Positions 61,658 to 64,000 of a stretch of DNA of 64,000 nucleotides are shown here, piece after piece (positions within the stretch are counted from its first letter, which is position 1; each line of letters begins with the position of its first letter). Source of the stretch: Hevea brasiliensis (taxonomy: Eukaryota; Streptophyta; Magnoliopsida; Malpighiales; Euphorbiaceae); the NCBI RefSeq assembly GCF_030052815.1, contig NC_079496.1:15701100-15765099 (forward strand), written 5' to 3'. A program made the position numbers and the translations under genes. Below the pieces are notes generated by a model. That model was not told the DNA's origin. It did no database searches and worked only from the letters and a program-made list of their open reading frames with translations.

Positions 61658-64000
61658 GGACCCGCTCCGATCCAATCTCTCTCGAGTTCGGATTCCCGAA
61701 CCCACCAATCGCATCTACAAGCATGAATGCTGCATCTCATTTGACACTCCGGTAATCATCCTTGCCTTTTATTTTCTCCATTTGGTTATCGAGAAGTATT
61801 AGTAAAGAGGAAAGTGTATGGCTTACTGAAATCTATTTGTTCAGTATATTGAAATTTGTATTTTGAAGATTTGCGTCGCTAAATTTTTTTGTTTGATTGG
61901 GTGTTTCCGTTGGAAGTGAAGGAAAATTGAGTTGACGAAAGAATTTAACTGTTCCACCTGGTTCAGTCAGATTTTCTTTAGCTCAATCTTTATGCTTGTT
62001 GATGAATACTGTAGTTTGTTGGTGTTCTTATAATTTTTTTTCTGCTCATTTTCTAATTTTCTGCTTGATTTCTGAGAAGTTGGAAATAGCTGGGAAAAAC
62101 TACTATGACTAATTCAAGGTTTATTAGTTGTCACAAGCAGTAAATTTTGCTATATTGGTTTTCCATTTTGTTAATTTTGTTGGCTAAGTTTCACTTGGTT
62201 TTCATTAGATCTAGATTGAAGGTATTGTTTGGTGATATTATTACTATTTCTTCTATTAATGTTATTGGTCAAATGTGTGATAGAATAGCACATAATATAT
62301 CTATTATAACGCATGCATTACGTGATTTGATTTGTTTTGAGATGGATGTAGTAAATGAGTAATTCTTTGAATTCAAATTATAGCTATCTTTGTGGTATGG
62401 CGAAAGAAGTAAAAACTGCTGATTTCCTCGTTATTATCTTTTCTCCTTAGTCTACTCTCAATGTAATGTCCTTTTGATCCTTTCATTCTAATGCAATGTA
62501 ATCTCTGAATTTGTGATGATTTGCAGAGATCTGAAGGTGGGTTGTTTGTTGACATGAACACTTTTCTTGCATTTGGGAAGGATTATGTGGGTTGGAACTA
62601 TGAGAAGACTGGAAACTCAGTTTATTTGCACATAAATCAAACAAAGAAGTTGGTTCCTGAAGATAGACCTTCAAAAAAACCGACTTTGTTGGCTATAGGT
62701 TGTTAAATATTGATTATGGTCTGCACTTATGTTTTGATGAAGCATTGTGTTATTTGACGACTTTCCTATTTATGATAAAGTATGGCTTTTGTATTTCAAC
62801 ATTCTCTCTATCTTTCTCTGGTTACCGCAGTATTCTAATGAGAAATCGTATGGATTGACTGATTTTCATTGTGCATATAGGATAATCACTATTATTAGTA
62901 AAAATTGCTTACTAAGTTTGATTGATTGAGTTTTGTTCTCTACATAACACATAGAACATGATTATTTTAGAGTTGTGTATATGAAAAGGTCCATAGATTA
63001 GTAACTGGGTTTTAGCGTTAGATGTGGGTCCTCCATATATATCTGTGACTACCAAAACTCCCTTTTTTGTTCACTTGATTCTGTGAAAAATGGTGCAGAA
63101 TAAAGGAAACTCCAGTATGTAATTTGCATATCATCTTGTCTAACCCTCTGACCCCCTGCACCTGTATTTTTCTTATATGTACGGCCCAAGAATATTTTCT
63201 GTCACTCGTGTCTTAGTTGTTTATTTTTTTCAGTTTCCTATAATCATTGGCTACTAGAGAGATAACTTTAACATTCATTTTTTGTTTTTTAGGTGTTGAT
63301 GGAGGATTTGACAACAATGAACCTGAATATGAAGAGACTCACAATATAGTGATATTGCCTGATTATGTTACTTTTTCTTTTCCTTCTGTAGAGTTGCCAG
63401 AGAAGGTTAATGCTGTTTTACTTTATTTGTTTATTTCAAACCTTATAATTTGAAAAAATTTTCAAAACCTCAAGGAAGACTCAGATATGATTGTTATTTC
63501 TTTGGAATACAGGTAAGGCTGGCAGTTGATGCCATATTGATGGCTGAAGGTGAAGAACGGAAGGAACAGCTGGCAGCTTGGACAGCTGATAAGAAGCAAA
63601 TTAGTGCGTATGCAATGAATCTACAACAGATTGACAATGGTGTTACTGTTCCTCCATCTGGGTGGAAATGTGCAAAGTGTGAGAAAAAAGAGAATTTGTG
63701 GTTGAATCTTACCGATGGAATGATCCTTTGTGGACGGAAGAATTGGGATGGAAGTGGTGGCAATAACCATGCCATTGAACACTACAACGAGACAAGATAT
63801 CCTCTTGCTGTAAAACTTGGGACGATTACTGCTGATCTGGAAGCAGCAGGTAATACCACCTTGCATTAGGAGGAAGTGAAATTTTGCAAATAATTTATAT
63901 AATCATTTGCTTGTTGGTGCTAGTGTTTGTAAAAATCTGATGAATTTTCTAGATCACAATAATTGAACCGTGAATGTGTGGTGATTAATTTTTGGAGCAT
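61658..64000 (+). CDS. UBP14: UBP14 (USP5/isopeptidase T type deubiquitinase), exons 1-4, gene runs off the window
   Basis: Four exons: 61658-61751, 62527-62698, 63293-63405 and 63513-63849, all with GT-AG borders and matching phases. Residues track Arabidopsis UBP14 closely: PEPTNRIYKHECCISFDTP, then GGLFVDMNTFLAFGKDYVGW, VDGGFDNNEPEYEETHNIVI and VELPEK. The zf-UBP domain in exon 4 has zinc ligands in WKCAKC, ILCGRKNWDG and NNHAIEHY. UBP14 disassembles free polyubiquitin chains in cytosol and nucleus; the zf-UBP binds the free ubiquitin C-terminus. The catalytic Cys/His boxes and UBA domains would lie right of the window. Exon 1 has 2 nt fewer than expected in its CT run (61679-61683), which puts the ATG at 61658 out of frame with the rest and yields a stop after 22 codons. 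Confidence 0.88.

Noticed and set aside
1..64000. CRISPR arrays, bacterial-type operons or viral integrations
   Set aside because: No regularly spaced repeats with unique spacers, no operon-like gene packing, and no pararetrovirus or other viral coding motifs were seen; everything retroelement-like fits gypsy, Copia or LINE families.

Overview
This is a 64 kb piece of an AT-rich flowering-plant (eudicot) nuclear genome. The evidence is intron-containing genes with plant-only orthologues, plant retrotransposon lineages, MITEs and long (TA)n arrays. The genes look like those of a woody rosid, possibly Malpighiales/Euphorbiaceae, but that placement is inference. About 85-90% of the window is intergenic DNA or transposon remains.

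Layout. 1-6.3 kb: AT-rich DNA, then what is probably the 3' transcribed part of a minus-strand gene. 6.3-7.1 kb: a PHOS32/PHOS34-type universal stress protein (minus). 7.48 kb: a tRNA-Ser(AGA) gene with an unusual T-loop base. 9.45-11.2 kb: a three-exon SPOROCYTELESS/NOZZLE gene (minus), with a (TA)n tract at its core promoter. 14.66-18.55 kb: a decayed but fully bounded hAT transposon with matching TIRs and an 8-bp target duplication. 22.3-34.2 kb: a nested retroelement block. It holds an RTE-type LINE cut by a 1.7 kb solo LTR and then by a Ty3/gypsy chromovirus with 3.4 kb LTRs, whose outer LTR stops inside an exon of a truncated NUG2 (nuclear/nucleolar GTPase 2) gene fragment. 36.3-36.9 kb: an ABCG (PDR-type) transporter pseudogene. 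42.7-48.1 kb: a nearly full-length RTE LINE split by a 2.1 kb Angela-like Copia solo LTR. 49.5-50.5 kb: an uncharacterised two-exon single-pass membrane protein gene (minus). 51-57.3 kb: a third LINE copy, a head-to-head MITE pair, an RNase H fragment and a Copia 3' end. 61.66 kb to the right edge: the first four exons of UBP14 (plus), with an apparent 2-nt deletion in exon 1.

The intact genes do not form a pathway. They are separate plant loci: stress signalling, sporogenesis repressor, ubiquitin-chain recycling and an unknown membrane protein. No candidate for a wholly new biological system was found. The most informative signals are the rearrangement junctions, the LTR hairpin, the UBP14 frame break, the variant tRNA and the uncharacterised membrane-protein gene. 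All family calls were made by eye from translated motifs, with no database search.
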